From CAMEON01 sp045531965 (GTDB taxonomy: Bacteria > Bacillota > Clostridia > Oscillospirales > CAG-272), in contig JAZSFA010000017.1 in assembly GCA_045531965.1 (NCBI GenBank), forward strand, positions 17,166 to 81,165: a stretch of DNA of 64,000 nt. Reading direction: 5' to 3'. Each line of letters begins with the position of its first letter. Within the stretch, counting starts at the first letter, position 1. Below the pieces are notes generated by a model. That model did not search any database and had not been told where the DNA came from. It saw nothing but the letters and a program-made list of their open reading frames with translations. Positions 53,101 through 60,975 of this stretch are shown one piece after another. The translations under genes were made by a program, and so were the position numbers.

Positions 53101-54255
53101 ATGAAGAAGTTTTTATCTTTGGCACTTTGTCTTGCAGTGCTTCTTTCCTGTGCAATGATCTTCTCCGCTTGTACCGGTGGCGACGATCCCAAGGAAACTC
53201 AGCCTGACAATCCCGCTAAAACCGAAGCACCCACTGAAGAAGCTACCGAAGCACCCACCGAAGAAGCTACCGAGGTACCCACTGAAGCGCCTACCGAGGA
53301 AGGTACCGAAGCTACCGATCCCGGCGAGGACGGCACCACCGACGGCTCCGGTGACGTAGGTGATTACGATCCCGAGTATTACGTTGTTATCAATTCCGCT
53401 GAAGATTTGATGGCTTTCAACAAGGCTGTCAACGAGGACGGCGAGGTCTACTTTGATATGACCATCGTTTTGACCGCTGACATCGACCTGACCGGTTATG
53501 AATGGAAGCCCCTGGACGGTTATGCATTTGACTTTACCACCTTTGACGGTAATGGTCATACCATCTCCAATATGGAGATCGTTCATGATGTCGAGCCGGG
53601 TACACCTGCCGAGCAGATCGGCGCCGGCTTTATTGGCGTTGCTGTGAGCGACATTACCTTTGAGGATATTACCTTTGAAAACTGCAAGATCACGGCTTAC
53701 GAGCGAGCCGTTGCTAACTTAATCGGTTGCGTAACCGGTGGATATATGTCTTTTGAAAACGTTAACGTCAAGAACTTTACGGTAGACGGTTGGGTGGACT
53801 ATGCAAACCAGGATCGTGAAAATGGTGGTCATCCCATTTGCTTCCGAGCCGCAGGTTTTATTGGTCATATCATGGCAGCCGGTTCTTCCGCTGATTTCAC
53901 GAACTGCCATGTAGACGGTATCAAACTCTCCGCATTCCACAACATGGCGGGCTTTATCGGTTACGCAAGCCAGACGGTTGATGAATATTGCTTTGAGGAA
54001 TGCTCTGTTTCCAATGCGGAATTCACTTTCTCCTACTGCCTCAGCGATAGCTACACCGTCGATATGCCTCGTAAGTTTGTGTCCGTTTTCTATAACGCCG
54101 CTAACTGGGCAGATAACATCGACTACGTTTTGGAGAACGGCAATACTTTCTCCAGCGTCAGCTACTTCGACTGGACCGACGATAACGCAGAATACACCGC
54201 AGGTGAATTCCGTTCTTGGACTCGTGAAGAAGCGGAAGCCGCAGCTGCAGCCTGA
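53101..54255 (+). CDS. Lipoprotein with TEAPTEE linker and beta-helix-like domain
   Basis: A 384-residue lipoprotein (lipobox FSAC near residue 24). A linker of TEAPTEEA-type repeats (about 40-70) precedes a repetitive beta region (about 95-350) with TAINLTGYEWKPL-like, FDGNGHTISNM, GFIGVAVSDITFEDITFENC and AAGFIGHI units, the pattern of GLUG-repeat/pectate-lyase-type right-handed helices. Such domains are found in surface adhesins and glycan-degrading proteins; function here is unknown. The gene stands alone with promoter and terminators. Confidence 0.85.
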   Translation: MKKFLSLALCLAVLLSCAMIFSACTGGDDPKETQPDNPAKTEAPTEEATEAPTEEATEVPTEAPTEEGTEATDPGEDGTTDGSGDVGDYDPEYYVVINSAEDLMAFNKAVNEDGEVYFDMTIVLTADIDLTGYEWKPLDGYAFDFTTFDGNGHTISNMEIVHDVEPGTPAEQIGAGFIGVAVSDITFEDITFENCKITAYERAVANLIGCVTGGYMSFENVNVKNFTVDGWVDYANQDRENGGHPICFRAAGFIGHIMAAGSSADFTNCHVDGIKLSAFHNMAGFIGYASQTVDEYCFEECSVSNAEFTFSYCLSDSYTVDMPRKFVSVFYNAANWADNIDYVLENGNTFSSVSYFDWTDDNAEYTAGEFRSWTREEAEAAAAA

Positions 54256-54269
54256 TCAATTAAAAAATG

Positions 54270-54292
54270 ATCCCCCGACGAAAGTCGGGGGA
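54270..54292 (+). terminator. Hairpin after the lipoprotein gene
   Basis: Stem TCCCCCGAC with GTCGGGGGA and a GAAA tetraloop, 14 bases after the stop codon, followed by ATATTTC. Confidence 0.8.
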
Positions 54293-54303
54293 TATTTCAT
54301 AAG

Positions 54304-54336
54304 AAACAGCCGCAGATACGCCTGCGGCTGTTTTTC
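54304..54336 (+). terminator. Second terminator
   Basis: Stem AAACAGCCGCAG with CTGCGGCTGTTT and a run of T, a few bases beyond the first hairpin. Confidence 0.88.
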
Positions 54337-54340
54337 TTTT

Positions 54341-54512
54341 AATATCGGAATGGGGTAGAGCCCCCATGGGGTCTGCTCATATCCCTTCGGGTATCAGCAC
54401 GCTTTCCCTAACTTGCCTCGAAATGACACATACTTTCTGGTAAATTTCATTTTTATTTGAAAGTTTTTGGAGGTCAAGGAACCTTTTTTCAAAAAGGTTC
54501 CTTGCGTACTCC
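54341..54512 (-). repeat. Composite palindromic repeat, copy B
   Basis: Reverse-oriented copy of about 172 bp. One end has GCCCCCATGGGG-type palindrome and ATCCCTTCGGGTATC (54341-54395); the other (54456-54512) has a GGAACC(T)n...(A)nGGTTCC hairpin and ends GCGTACTCC, touching the stop codon of the gene at 54513. Aligns over its length with the copy at 56817-56995. Confidence 0.75.
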
Positions 54513-55859
54513 TCACTCCCCTAACATAATACGAATGATCTCTCTGTCAGTACCGCTCATGCCGTCGCGGGCGAGACGGCCCACATTGCGAATGGTGTTT
54601 TCCACACCCTTGGTCACGATGCCGTCACCGCCGTAAAACTGGTGACCTGACTTCATCATCTCGTAGCCCATGATGCCCGCTTCCACCGCCATGGCGATCT
54701 TGGCGGCGCAGGAGGGCTTGGCACCGTCACAAATGGTGCCCGACAGAATGGCGATGGCATTGACCAGGGTGTGGGCGATCTCGTAGTATCGGCCGCCGTG
54801 GAGATAGCAAATGCCAGCGCCGCAGCCGCAACCCGCGCTGATGGCACCGCAGTAGGCAGACAGACAGCCGATGCCCGTTTTTTGATGAATGGTGATGAGG
54901 GAGGAGACCAGAAGACCCCGCAGAAGGGTGTCCTCGTCTACCCCCATGGCACGACCGTAAATGATCACCGGGACGGAAGCCGTGATGCCCTGGTTGCCGC
55001 TGCCCGACAAAATGCACACGGGCATCTCGCATCCGCTCATGCGAGCGTCCGATCCCGCAGCGGCGTAAGCCCTCGCCTTGTTGCGGAGGCTGATGGGATC
55101 CAGACCGTCGGGGCTGACATACATCCCGTTGAGCAACCGCCCGATGGCGGCACCCCATTCATTTTGGATACCCTCCTCGGCAATGGCCATGTTCATGTCC
55201 ATCTGACGCTTCAAGAGGGGACGAAGCTCGGTGAGGTCAACTTCATCGGCAAAGGCGACGATGTCCTTTACCGTCAGAAGCTCACGCGCGGCGGCGTGGG
55301 CGCAATCGTCATCGCCGTTTGCGTCATGGGACAGCACAGACGCGCTTGCCGTGATGTTCTCTCCCGTGTAAGAGGCGGTGACGTCCTCACCGTTGCGGGT
55401 TACCGAGGCGATGTTGGTGTGACGGCGCACCAGATGTACCGAGGCGGTATCTTCCCCAAAGCGACCTGTCAGAATGACCTCAAAGGGATGGGGGGTGTCC
55501 AGCTCGGTGAGCTGCATGGGGGTATTCTGAACGTAATCCGCGATGGTTTGATGATCGTCAGGGGTGAGACAGCCCAGAACCTCTAACTTTTTGTCGGGGC
55601 GTCCCGAGATGATACCCGCCGCCACAGCCGCAGAAATGCCGTGCATCCCGCCCGTGGCGGGAACGATGACAGACTTGACGTTCTTGATGATGTTACCGCT
55701 GAGGGCTATGTCCAGCTTTTCGGGACGATGCCCCAAGGCGTGGCGAAGGATGGCGGCGGCGTAGGCGATGGCGATGGGCTCGGTACAGCCCATGGCGGGT
55801 ACTAACTCCTCGCGGAGGATACTTGTGTATGTGTTGATGATGGTTTGATCCAGCGGCAT
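54513..55859 (-). CDS. UPF0597 / L-cysteine desulfidase-like (CyuA) enzyme
   Basis: A 448-residue protein of the UPF0597 family, which includes CyuA (YhaM) and archaeal L-cysteine desulfidase, relatives of serine dehydratase with an iron-sulfur cluster. It starts with MGCTEPIAIAYA (first Cys ligand candidate near 24), and later has GCEMPVCILSGSGNQGI, CGAISAGCGCGAGI and GTICDGAKPSCAAKI, giving further conserved cysteines. The expected reaction is breakdown of cysteine to pyruvate, sulfide and ammonia in the cytoplasm. The ATG follows AGAGGAA. A repeat abuts its stop codon and may act as terminator. Confidence 0.88.
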   Translation of the reverse strand: MPLDQTIINTYTSILREELVPAMGCTEPIAIAYAAAILRHALGHRPEKLDIALSGNIIKNVKSVIVPATGGMHGISAAVAAGIISGRPDKKLEVLGCLTPDDHQTIADYVQNTPMQLTELDTPHPFEVILTGRFGEDTASVHLVRRHTNIASVTRNGEDVTASYTGENITASASVLSHDANGDDDCAHAAARELLTVKDIVAFADEVDLTELRPLLKRQMDMNMAIAEEGIQNEWGAAIGRLLNGMYVSPDGLDPISLRNKARAYAAAGSDARMSGCEMPVCILSGSGNQGITASVPVIIYGRAMGVDEDTLLRGLLVSSLITIHQKTGIGCLSAYCGAISAGCGCGAGICYLHGGRYYEIAHTLVNAIAILSGTICDGAKPSCAAKIAMAVEAGIMGYEMMKSGHQFYGGDGIVTKGVENTIRNVGRLARDGMSGTDREIIRIMLGE

Positions 55860-55994
55860 GGTTGGTTCCTCTGTGTAAAAAAATGTTTTAAGTCCTCTCC
55901 AAAAGCCTTCATGCGGATAAAAGCATTTGGAGAAATCTCAAATATGCATGATCATTTTGGCAATTTTTCGGGCACTTGACTTCTTAGTCAAAAT

Positions 55995-56054
55995 TTTGTT
56001 TTAAAGTTCTTGAAGGGGGTGCGGGGGAAACTTCTTTCAAGAAGTTTCCCCCGA
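55995..56054 (-). repeat. Palindromic repeat copy
   Basis: Reverse orientation: AAAGTTCTTGAAGGGGG then a hairpin of GGGGGAAACTTCTT and its complement, six bases from the stop codon of the gene at 56061. The GCGTACTCC end seen in other copies is replaced by gene sequence. Confidence 0.75.
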
Positions 56055-56060
56055 TGTATC

Positions 56061-56792
56061 TCACGCCTCCTGCGCTTTGAGGAAGTCGATGCAACGCTTG
56101 ACTTCTTCAAGACCCGTGGGATCAAGGCCTTCGCTCTCGACAACCATGCGGATGCCCTGTTTAACGGCATATTCGCGTACCTTCAAAACGGGTGCTTCAC
56201 CCTGACCCAAAGACTTGCCCTGACCGCCCTTGAAGCCATCCTTCAGGTGAATGACCTTGACACGACCGGACAGGCGCTTCAAAGTTTCTACAGGGTCAAT
56301 ACCTGCGTTAAACGCCCAAAAGGTGTCGATTTCAAAGTCGAAAGTGCCGCGTTTTTCCAACTCAGAGTGAATGGTAGAGCCCCACGGCATAACTACAAAT
56401 TCGTGGCTGTGGTTATGGTAGCCCAAAGAGATACCTTCCTCTGCAAGGCGGAGTTGTGCCTTGTTCATGACGGCACAGAAATCAATGATCTTGTCCAGGG
56501 TGGACAGATCCGCGCCGGGGATGATGTAGTTGGGATTGCCGATGGTCTTGTGGTAGGCAATGGTTGCCTCGATGTTTTCGGGAAGCAGCTCTACCCAACC
56601 CGAATGAGTACCGCTGCACTTGAGACCGTACTTGTCCTGCCATTCTTTGACTTGCTCAGCGGAATGACCGAAGAAGCCCGCATATTCCACATACTTGTAG
56701 CCCATTTCAGCTACAGCTTTGAGGGTGCCCTCAAGATCCTTGTCGGTAACGTCTCTGACGCTGAAAAGTTGAAGTCCGTATTCGATTGCCAT
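56061..56792 (-). CDS. Sugar phosphate isomerase/epimerase family protein
   Basis: A 243-residue TIM-barrel protein of the xylose isomerase-like family (AP_endonuc_2 fold). Metal-ligand positions are visible: the Glu after FLP-like IIPGADLS, NHSHEF, EIDTFWAFNAG, VIHLKDGFKGGQG (His/Asp) and VVESEG. This group interconverts sugars or keto acids; the substrate is not known. It begins at the ATG 56792 behind AAAGGAG and precedes two secreted/glycosidase-related genes on the same strand. Confidence 0.85.
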   Translation of the reverse strand: MAIEYGLQLFSVRDVTDKDLEGTLKAVAEMGYKYVEYAGFFGHSAEQVKEWQDKYGLKCSGTHSGWVELLPENIEATIAYHKTIGNPNYIIPGADLSTLDKIIDFCAVMNKAQLRLAEEGISLGYHNHSHEFVVMPWGSTIHSELEKRGTFDFEIDTFWAFNAGIDPVETLKRLSGRVKVIHLKDGFKGGQGKSLGQGEAPVLKVREYAVKQGIRMVVESEGLDPTGLEEVKRCIDFLKAQEA

Positions 56793-56816
56793 AGTGTTTC
56801 TCCTTTTTTATAATTA

Positions 56817-56995
56817 GGAGTACGCTCAGGGGAACTTTTTGAAAAAAGTTCCCCTGAGAACCCCTCAAAAACTTTTGAAAAAAATAAGTTATACCCGGAA
56901 GTATGATATAATTTTAAGTGGTTCGGGGGAGGTATGTCGATACCCGAAAGGATATTTGCCGCCCCCATGGGGCCCCTGCCCCATTGTTGATTTAT
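56817..56995 (+). repeat. Composite palindromic repeat, copy A
   Basis: Forward-oriented copy of about 179 bp. GGAGTACGC leads into a long hairpin (CAGGGGAACTTTTT with its complement) and CCCCTCAAAAACTTTT, then about 50 bp, then GATACCCGAAAGGATAT and CCCCATGGGG (56938-56995). It is followed at once by another hairpin copy at 56996. Confidence 0.8.
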
Positions 56996-57071
56996 GGAGT
57001 ACGCTCAGGGGAACTTTTTGAAAAAAGTTCCCCTGAGAACCCCTCAAAAACTTTTAAAAAATAATAAGTTA
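56996..57071 (+). repeat. Palindromic repeat, direct second copy
   Basis: Nearly identical to the first 60 bp of the copy at 56817 (GGAGTACGCTCAGGGG, hairpin, CCCCTCAAAAACTTTT). It lies against the stop codon of the gene at 57072. Confidence 0.85.
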
Positions 57072-59060
57072 TTACTTGTATTCAACAATCACCGATATCC
57101 CCGTGGAATCGTAAGCGGTGGTCTTGTTTTTGTTGATGACAAAGGCGATCTCATCCCCTTCCGCCACGATCAGGGTCAACGATCCGTCGGTGGGCTGGTC
57201 ATAAGTCACCAAAATGCCGTTGTTGCGGGCATCCCCAATCTTGACTTCTTCACCGTTATGCAGGATATAGAAGATCACACCGTCGCCTTCTCCTGAGGCT
57301 AGAGATAAACTGAAATCACAGGCGAGCTCACCACTTTCGGGTGCCTTGAATATCAATGCAGTGTCGGCATTGTCGGGATGCATGGCACCGTTCATGATCA
57401 GGTTGAAGTCGCCTTCTCCTTGCCAGCGGTTATTTGCCGTATCGTAGGTCATGGCGAAAAATTTATTTCTCTTGTAGGTACAATAGCTCCAATTTTTCAC
57501 GCCCTGCTCGGCAGAAAAATCACCTGGGAAGGCGTACACAGCGGAACCGCCCTTGGGCAGTTGTGTGGTCAGATCGTTCACCACCTTGAGATACACGAAG
57601 GAACCGTCATCGGTGGCTCGCCGATAGAGACCAATGTAGCGCTCGGCGTTGCGCTTTTGGAAAAACTCACTGAGGGAGATCTCCACCGTGGGGCTGTTTT
57701 CGGCGGGCTGAACCATCTCGGGAGGGTTGTCCCCCAACCAAGTGTTCGCGATCTCTTGCCAAACGTGACGATAGGCCTCGTAGTCGGCATTGATGCCCCA
57801 GTTGGCCGCGCTGACGTAGGTGCATCCGCGTTCAAAGCAGACAAGTCCCTGCTCAAGATAGCGTTCGGGAGTGGCGCCGTTCTGATGAGGACCGTCGATC
57901 TCTTGGGCCAGCTCCACCGAAGCGGGCAGGACGGAACGGATGTAGTCCATGGAGAAGTGATGGTTCATGAGGGGGCCGTCGTCGATCCATACCACATCGG
58001 CGTGCTCGGCGAGATCGGCGATCCCAAAGGTACCGCGCAGAACCGAAGCGGTATCGTACACGCATCCGACCTGAATGGCGAATTTTGTGCCTTTGGCTAC
58101 TTCTTGTTGTGCGGATGCCAAACGGTCGATGGCGGACTTGAGACTTTCATGACGGAATATATACCAAAGCTGTCCCAACGCGTCGGCGGTCATGCCACTA
58201 ACGGGGGGTATGACCTCATCAAAGCCATCGTAGGTCGTGCCGAGAACGGCGTTTAATGTCTCAATCGTCTTGTAGTTTTCTTTTAGAAATGCGCGAAAAC
58301 CAATCTTGGCGTTGTCTGAAAAATCGTACTCACCCGCGCACCAGTACTCGGTTTCGGCATACTGGGAAAAAGCGGGGAGATAGAACAATACCTTGTCACC
58401 ATACCGCTCGTTATAATGGCTGACAGCATCTTTATAGAATGCCACCGCCTTGGAAACAGCGTTTTCGGAATTGAAAGAGATCTGCAATCTGTCGCCTGTT
58501 TCGGAGCCGCCCATACAAAGGTTGCCCGCGGGATCGCGCATGATGTCATCCTCGGACAAGACGGTATCGCCCTTGCGGCGGGTCAGGTCGATGGAAATGG
58601 CTACCTTCATGCCTTTTTCATTCACCACGTAGTCGATCATCTCATCAAATACGGCGTAATCATATGTGCCTGATGTCGTTTCCGCACGATACCAGGGGAT
58701 ATGCACCTTGATGGCATTGAAGCCGTCCTTTGCGACCTCGTCAACGATGTATTTGAAGGTGCTGAGCTTGCGATCCACAAAATTCCAGATGCGGAAGATA
58801 AAATATCGCTCATCAATGTTGAGAGGCTCTACGGGCATGGGGTTTTCCTCGCTTGTTTCGGGTTCTGTTGTGGCTTCTGTGGCGGAGCCTGTGGAAGGTT
58901 CTGTATCAACGTTGGTTTCCGGGGTGGTTTCATCTTCGGTAGCAGGAGCTTCACTTGCTTGACTTTCGGTTGGCGGGGTTTCTTGGGGGGTACAAGCAGT
59001 ACATACAGAAAGGGTCATAGTAAAGCAAAGAAATAGCAACAAAGCTTTGAAGAATTTCAT
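57072..59060 (-). CDS. Lipoprotein with GH42-like TIM-barrel domain
   Basis: A 662-residue lipoprotein: lipobox VCTAC near residue 21, acidic Thr/Glu/Pro linker (to about 70), then a barrel region with IRIWNFVDRKL, FNAIKVHIPWYRAE, KVAISIDLTRRKGD, AEHADVVWIDD and a Trp-rich end. The fold resembles GH42/beta-galactosidase-like barrels, but catalytic Glu residues are not clearly identified. A beta-rich C-terminal domain (about 520-660) may bind substrate. The ATG at 59060 has GAGGAGA upstream and starts 10 bases after the previous gene, so they are one operon. Confidence 0.8.
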   Translation of the reverse strand: MKFFKALLLFLCFTMTLSVCTACTPQETPPTESQASEAPATEDETTPETNVDTEPSTGSATEATTEPETSEENPMPVEPLNIDERYFIFRIWNFVDRKLSTFKYIVDEVAKDGFNAIKVHIPWYRAETTSGTYDYAVFDEMIDYVVNEKGMKVAISIDLTRRKGDTVLSEDDIMRDPAGNLCMGGSETGDRLQISFNSENAVSKAVAFYKDAVSHYNERYGDKVLFYLPAFSQYAETEYWCAGEYDFSDNAKIGFRAFLKENYKTIETLNAVLGTTYDGFDEVIPPVSGMTADALGQLWYIFRHESLKSAIDRLASAQQEVAKGTKFAIQVGCVYDTASVLRGTFGIADLAEHADVVWIDDGPLMNHHFSMDYIRSVLPASVELAQEIDGPHQNGATPERYLEQGLVCFERGCTYVSAANWGINADYEAYRHVWQEIANTWLGDNPPEMVQPAENSPTVEISLSEFFQKRNAERYIGLYRRATDDGSFVYLKVVNDLTTQLPKGGSAVYAFPGDFSAEQGVKNWSYCTYKRNKFFAMTYDTANNRWQGEGDFNLIMNGAMHPDNADTALIFKAPESGELACDFSLSLASGEGDGVIFYILHNGEEVKIGDARNNGILVTYDQPTDGSLTLIVAEGDEIAFVINKNKTTAYDSTGISVIVEYK

Positions 59061-59070
59061 GTTCGTCTCC

Positions 59071-59823
59071 TCAATCCTCAAAGGGTTTTTTGATCCCCAT
59101 GGCGGAAAGTCTGTTACAGTAGTCCTTGACTCTCTCGGGGAGATAGTCTTCTACACGGTGACCGTCAAATCCCACGCTGACGCGTACACCTGATTTGCGA
59201 ACGATCTCCTGCTTGGCTTCATCGGCGAAGAAGTCCAGGAAATAGGCGTGCTCTCGGTAGCCATGGATGGAGTCATAGCTGACGTTCATCTCCCAAAAGA
59301 TGTTTTCATCAGCCATACGCTTGAAGTAGTCCAGAGGATCAGCGCCCAGCTTGGCGATATGAGCAAACATATCCGTATGGGCGATGCCCACCGTGGGGGT
59401 CGCGCAACGTTTGGCGTAGGAAAACAAATCGCCCTTGGTAACAGACGTGGCGTTATCCAGATTTTCGATCAGGCAATAATCAAAGAAGGAAATATCCGCG
59501 CCTTCGGGCAGGGAGAAGTTGGGGTGTTGCTCGCTTTTCAGCGTACAAATTTCAATACCCCGCAAAACTCTGATGCGGTCGGTATATTTTTCCTTGATCA
59601 GGTTGATATGGTCATAGTAACGGCGCAGGGTACGCTCGTAGTTGTTCAGCTCCATGGTGGCGGCGGCACAGAAAACGCTGTGTCGGGCATAACCGATACC
59701 ATAGTTGTGGTCGGTAATGCCGAAAAGCTCCAGTCCGCCTGCGATGGCGGCCTCCACAATGGCCTCGGGGGTGTCCTTTCCGCAGAAGGAGTAGTAGGTG
59801 TGGGAATGAAGGTCTTGCAGCAT
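59071..59823 (-). CDS. PHP-domain phosphoesterase
   Basis: A 250-residue PHP-family protein resembling histidinol-phosphatase. Metal motifs: DLHSHTYYSFCGKDTPEAI (DLHxH), GITDHNYG (DH), RGIEICT (Glu), HTDM and GFDGHR. It hydrolyses a phosphate ester; the substrate is unknown and no other histidine-biosynthesis gene is near. Its ATG follows AAAGGAGG and it is translated just before the 57072 lipoprotein. Confidence 0.88.
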   Translation of the reverse strand: MLQDLHSHTYYSFCGKDTPEAIVEAAIAGGLELFGITDHNYGIGYARHSVFCAAATMELNNYERTLRRYYDHINLIKEKYTDRIRVLRGIEICTLKSEQHPNFSLPEGADISFFDYCLIENLDNATSVTKGDLFSYAKRCATPTVGIAHTDMFAHIAKLGADPLDYFKRMADENIFWEMNVSYDSIHGYREHAYFLDFFADEAKQEIVRKSGVRVSVGFDGHRVEDYLPERVKDYCNRLSAMGIKKPFED

Positions 59824-59871
59824 AGGGGCGCGCCTCCTTTATGTATCAAAGATGACGATTGGATCACTCTT

Positions 59872-59900
59872 ATTATAACACATATTGGATATTTTTTCAA
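59872..59900 (-). promoter_or_regulatory. Promoter of the PHP-lipoprotein operon
   Basis: Minus strand TTGAAA (59900-59895), 17 bp, TATAAT (59877-59872). Confidence 0.85.
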
Positions 59901-59925
59901 GTTATTTTCAATCTTTGTTGTGAGA

Positions 59926-59967
59926 AAACAAAAAGCAGGGGAAAATGTGTGAACACACCTTCCCCTG
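59926..59967 (-). terminator. Terminator of the SLOG-XRE unit
   Basis: Stem CAGGGGAA...TTCCCCTG with inner TGTGTG/ACACAC pairing, followed on the minus strand by TTTTTGTTTT. It begins eight bases after the XRE stop codon. Confidence 0.9.
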
Positions 59968-59974
59968 TCCGTCT

Positions 59975-60301
59975 TTATTGGGCTGAGTTAGCAATCATGA
60001 TTTCAATCACTTCAAGTATCTTTCTTTGTTCATGTAAAGGGAGCCCCTTTAGCTTTTCCGACAGTTGGCTCGCCTTAATTTTCAATGAGGAACCGACAAC
60101 ATCCTGAAACACCTCATCAGCGGAGCAGTTCAGTATATTCAGAATATCGACGAGCAGATCCAATTTGATGTTGTACACACCTCTTTCGAGGGCGGAAAGA
60201 TAGTGGGGGCTGATATTCACTTTTTCGGCCAGCTGCTCTTGGGTAAGTCCTTTTTGTTTTCTGATTTCCTGAATCCTTCTGCCAATCATCTTTTGTACCA
60301 T
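59975..60301 (-). CDS. XRE-family DNA-binding regulator
   Basis: A 108-residue protein (ATG at 60301). The first 60 residues are a Cro/C1-type helix-turn-helix (IGRRIQEIRKQKGLTQEQLAEK, ISPHYLSALERGVYNIKLDLL), followed by an alpha-helical tail (LSEKLKGLPLHEQRKILEVI) that could dimerise. It is probably a repressor. A repeated operator lies twice between this gene and the SLOG gene and once before the SLOG gene. The start is uncertain: an ATG at 60325 is also possible, and the best ribosome-binding site AGGAG is 11 bases upstream. Confidence 0.88.
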   Translation of the reverse strand: MVQKMIGRRIQEIRKQKGLTQEQLAEKVNISPHYLSALERGVYNIKLDLLVDILNILNCSADEVFQDVVGSSLKIKASQLSEKLKGLPLHEQRKILEVIEIMIANSAQ

Positions 60302-60339
60302 TCCTTCACCATCTCCTATCATCATACTACTAAAAGTAT

Positions 60340-60356
60340 AATCAATATTCGATTAC
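60340..60356. promoter_or_regulatory. Repeated operator O1
   Basis: TAATCA-ATATT-CGATTA, an inverted repeat with five-base spacer, in the probable XRE promoter (minus -10 TATACT, -35 TTCATA around it). Confidence 0.75.
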
Positions 60357-60383
60357 TTATGAAGGACGGTTTACGGTTATAAT

Positions 60384-60400
60384 AATCGCTATTCGATTAC
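60384..60400. promoter_or_regulatory. Repeated operator O2
   Basis: TAATCG-CTATT-CGATTA, a perfect inverted repeat with the same spacing, 44 bp from O1. Confidence 0.78.
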
Positions 60401-60436
60401 TTTATTTGAAAAAATAAAAAGCTAAAAGGCTTCGGC

Positions 60437-60805
60437 TTAAATACTGATTACGGTGTATGGCTTGTTTGCTTTTTTTGCGTTCTCTATCATATTTTTTGTA
60501 CCCTTCGATTTCCCGTCCCAAAAAACCAGTACCGCGTCCGCTACTCGCGCCATCTGCGCATTTCTTCGCGGTCCGGCATACTTTCCATACGTATCCCATT
60601 CAGCGGGAAATCGCTCAATAGGCAAATTATGTTCGGCGGCATATCGCTCACCGAGTTTATCCGCGCCCTCAGCACAGCCACTCACAATGATTACAGAATA
60701 ATCTGCACCAAGTTTTTGAAGGTGCTTATGAATTTCTGATGAAGCAACCGAATAATCATGAAAGTCTCGGCATCCGGCTACCACTAACTTATAATTTTTG
60801 GGCAT
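60437..60805 (-). CDS. SLOG-family protein (DUF2493, YspA-like)
   Basis: A 122-residue Rossmann-like protein of the SLOG superfamily, thought to bind nucleotide-derived ligands. The motifs fit the DUF2493/YspA branch: VAGCRDFHDY (about residues 9-18), VSGCAEGADKLGERYA, GPRRNAQMARVADAVLVFWDGKSKGTKNMI. Members occur in signalling and conflict-linked contexts, but biochemical roles are mostly unproven. Its ATG at 60805 is behind AAAGGAGG. It has a TTGCAA/TATAAT promoter with the repeated operator just downstream, and the XRE gene follows on the same strand. See the finding on this module. Confidence 0.85.
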   Translation of the reverse strand: MPKNYKLVVAGCRDFHDYSVASSEIHKHLQKLGADYSVIIVSGCAEGADKLGERYAAEHNLPIERFPAEWDTYGKYAGPRRNAQMARVADAVLVFWDGKSKGTKNMIENAKKANKPYTVISI

Positions 60806-60821
60806 GGTTACCCCTCCTTTG

Positions 60822-60838
60822 TAATTGCTTTTCGATTA
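60822..60838. promoter_or_regulatory. Repeated operator O3 before the SLOG gene
   Basis: TAATTG-CTTTT-CGATTA, the same geometry as O1 and O2, directly next to the -10 box of the SLOG gene. Confidence 0.75.
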
Positions 60839-60839
60839 C

Positions 60840-60868
60840 ATTATACTCCTTTTATGCAGAAATTGCAA
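60840..60868 (-). promoter_or_regulatory. SLOG gene promoter
   Basis: Minus strand TTGCAA (60868-60863), 17 bp, TATAAT (60845-60840). Confidence 0.85.
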
Positions 60869-60903
60869 GACAAAAGAGGCACTTTCATAAAACTCCTATC
60901 ATA

Positions 60904-60942
60904 CAAAAACCCCTTGGTCAAGGAAGCCCTCAACCAAGGGGA
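60904..60942 (-). terminator. ppdK terminator
   Basis: Stem CCCCTTGGT with ACCAAGGGG, extended by inner pairs, with T5 on the minus strand, about 34 bases after the stop codon. Confidence 0.85.
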
Positions 60943-60975
60943 GATCTGTTATGCTTTTACGCTACAGAGCAAGAA

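Noticed and set aside
53211..53330. TEAPTEE repeat read as a CRISPR or tandem-repeat array
   Set aside because: Units are in-frame coding repeats of a linker, without spacers.
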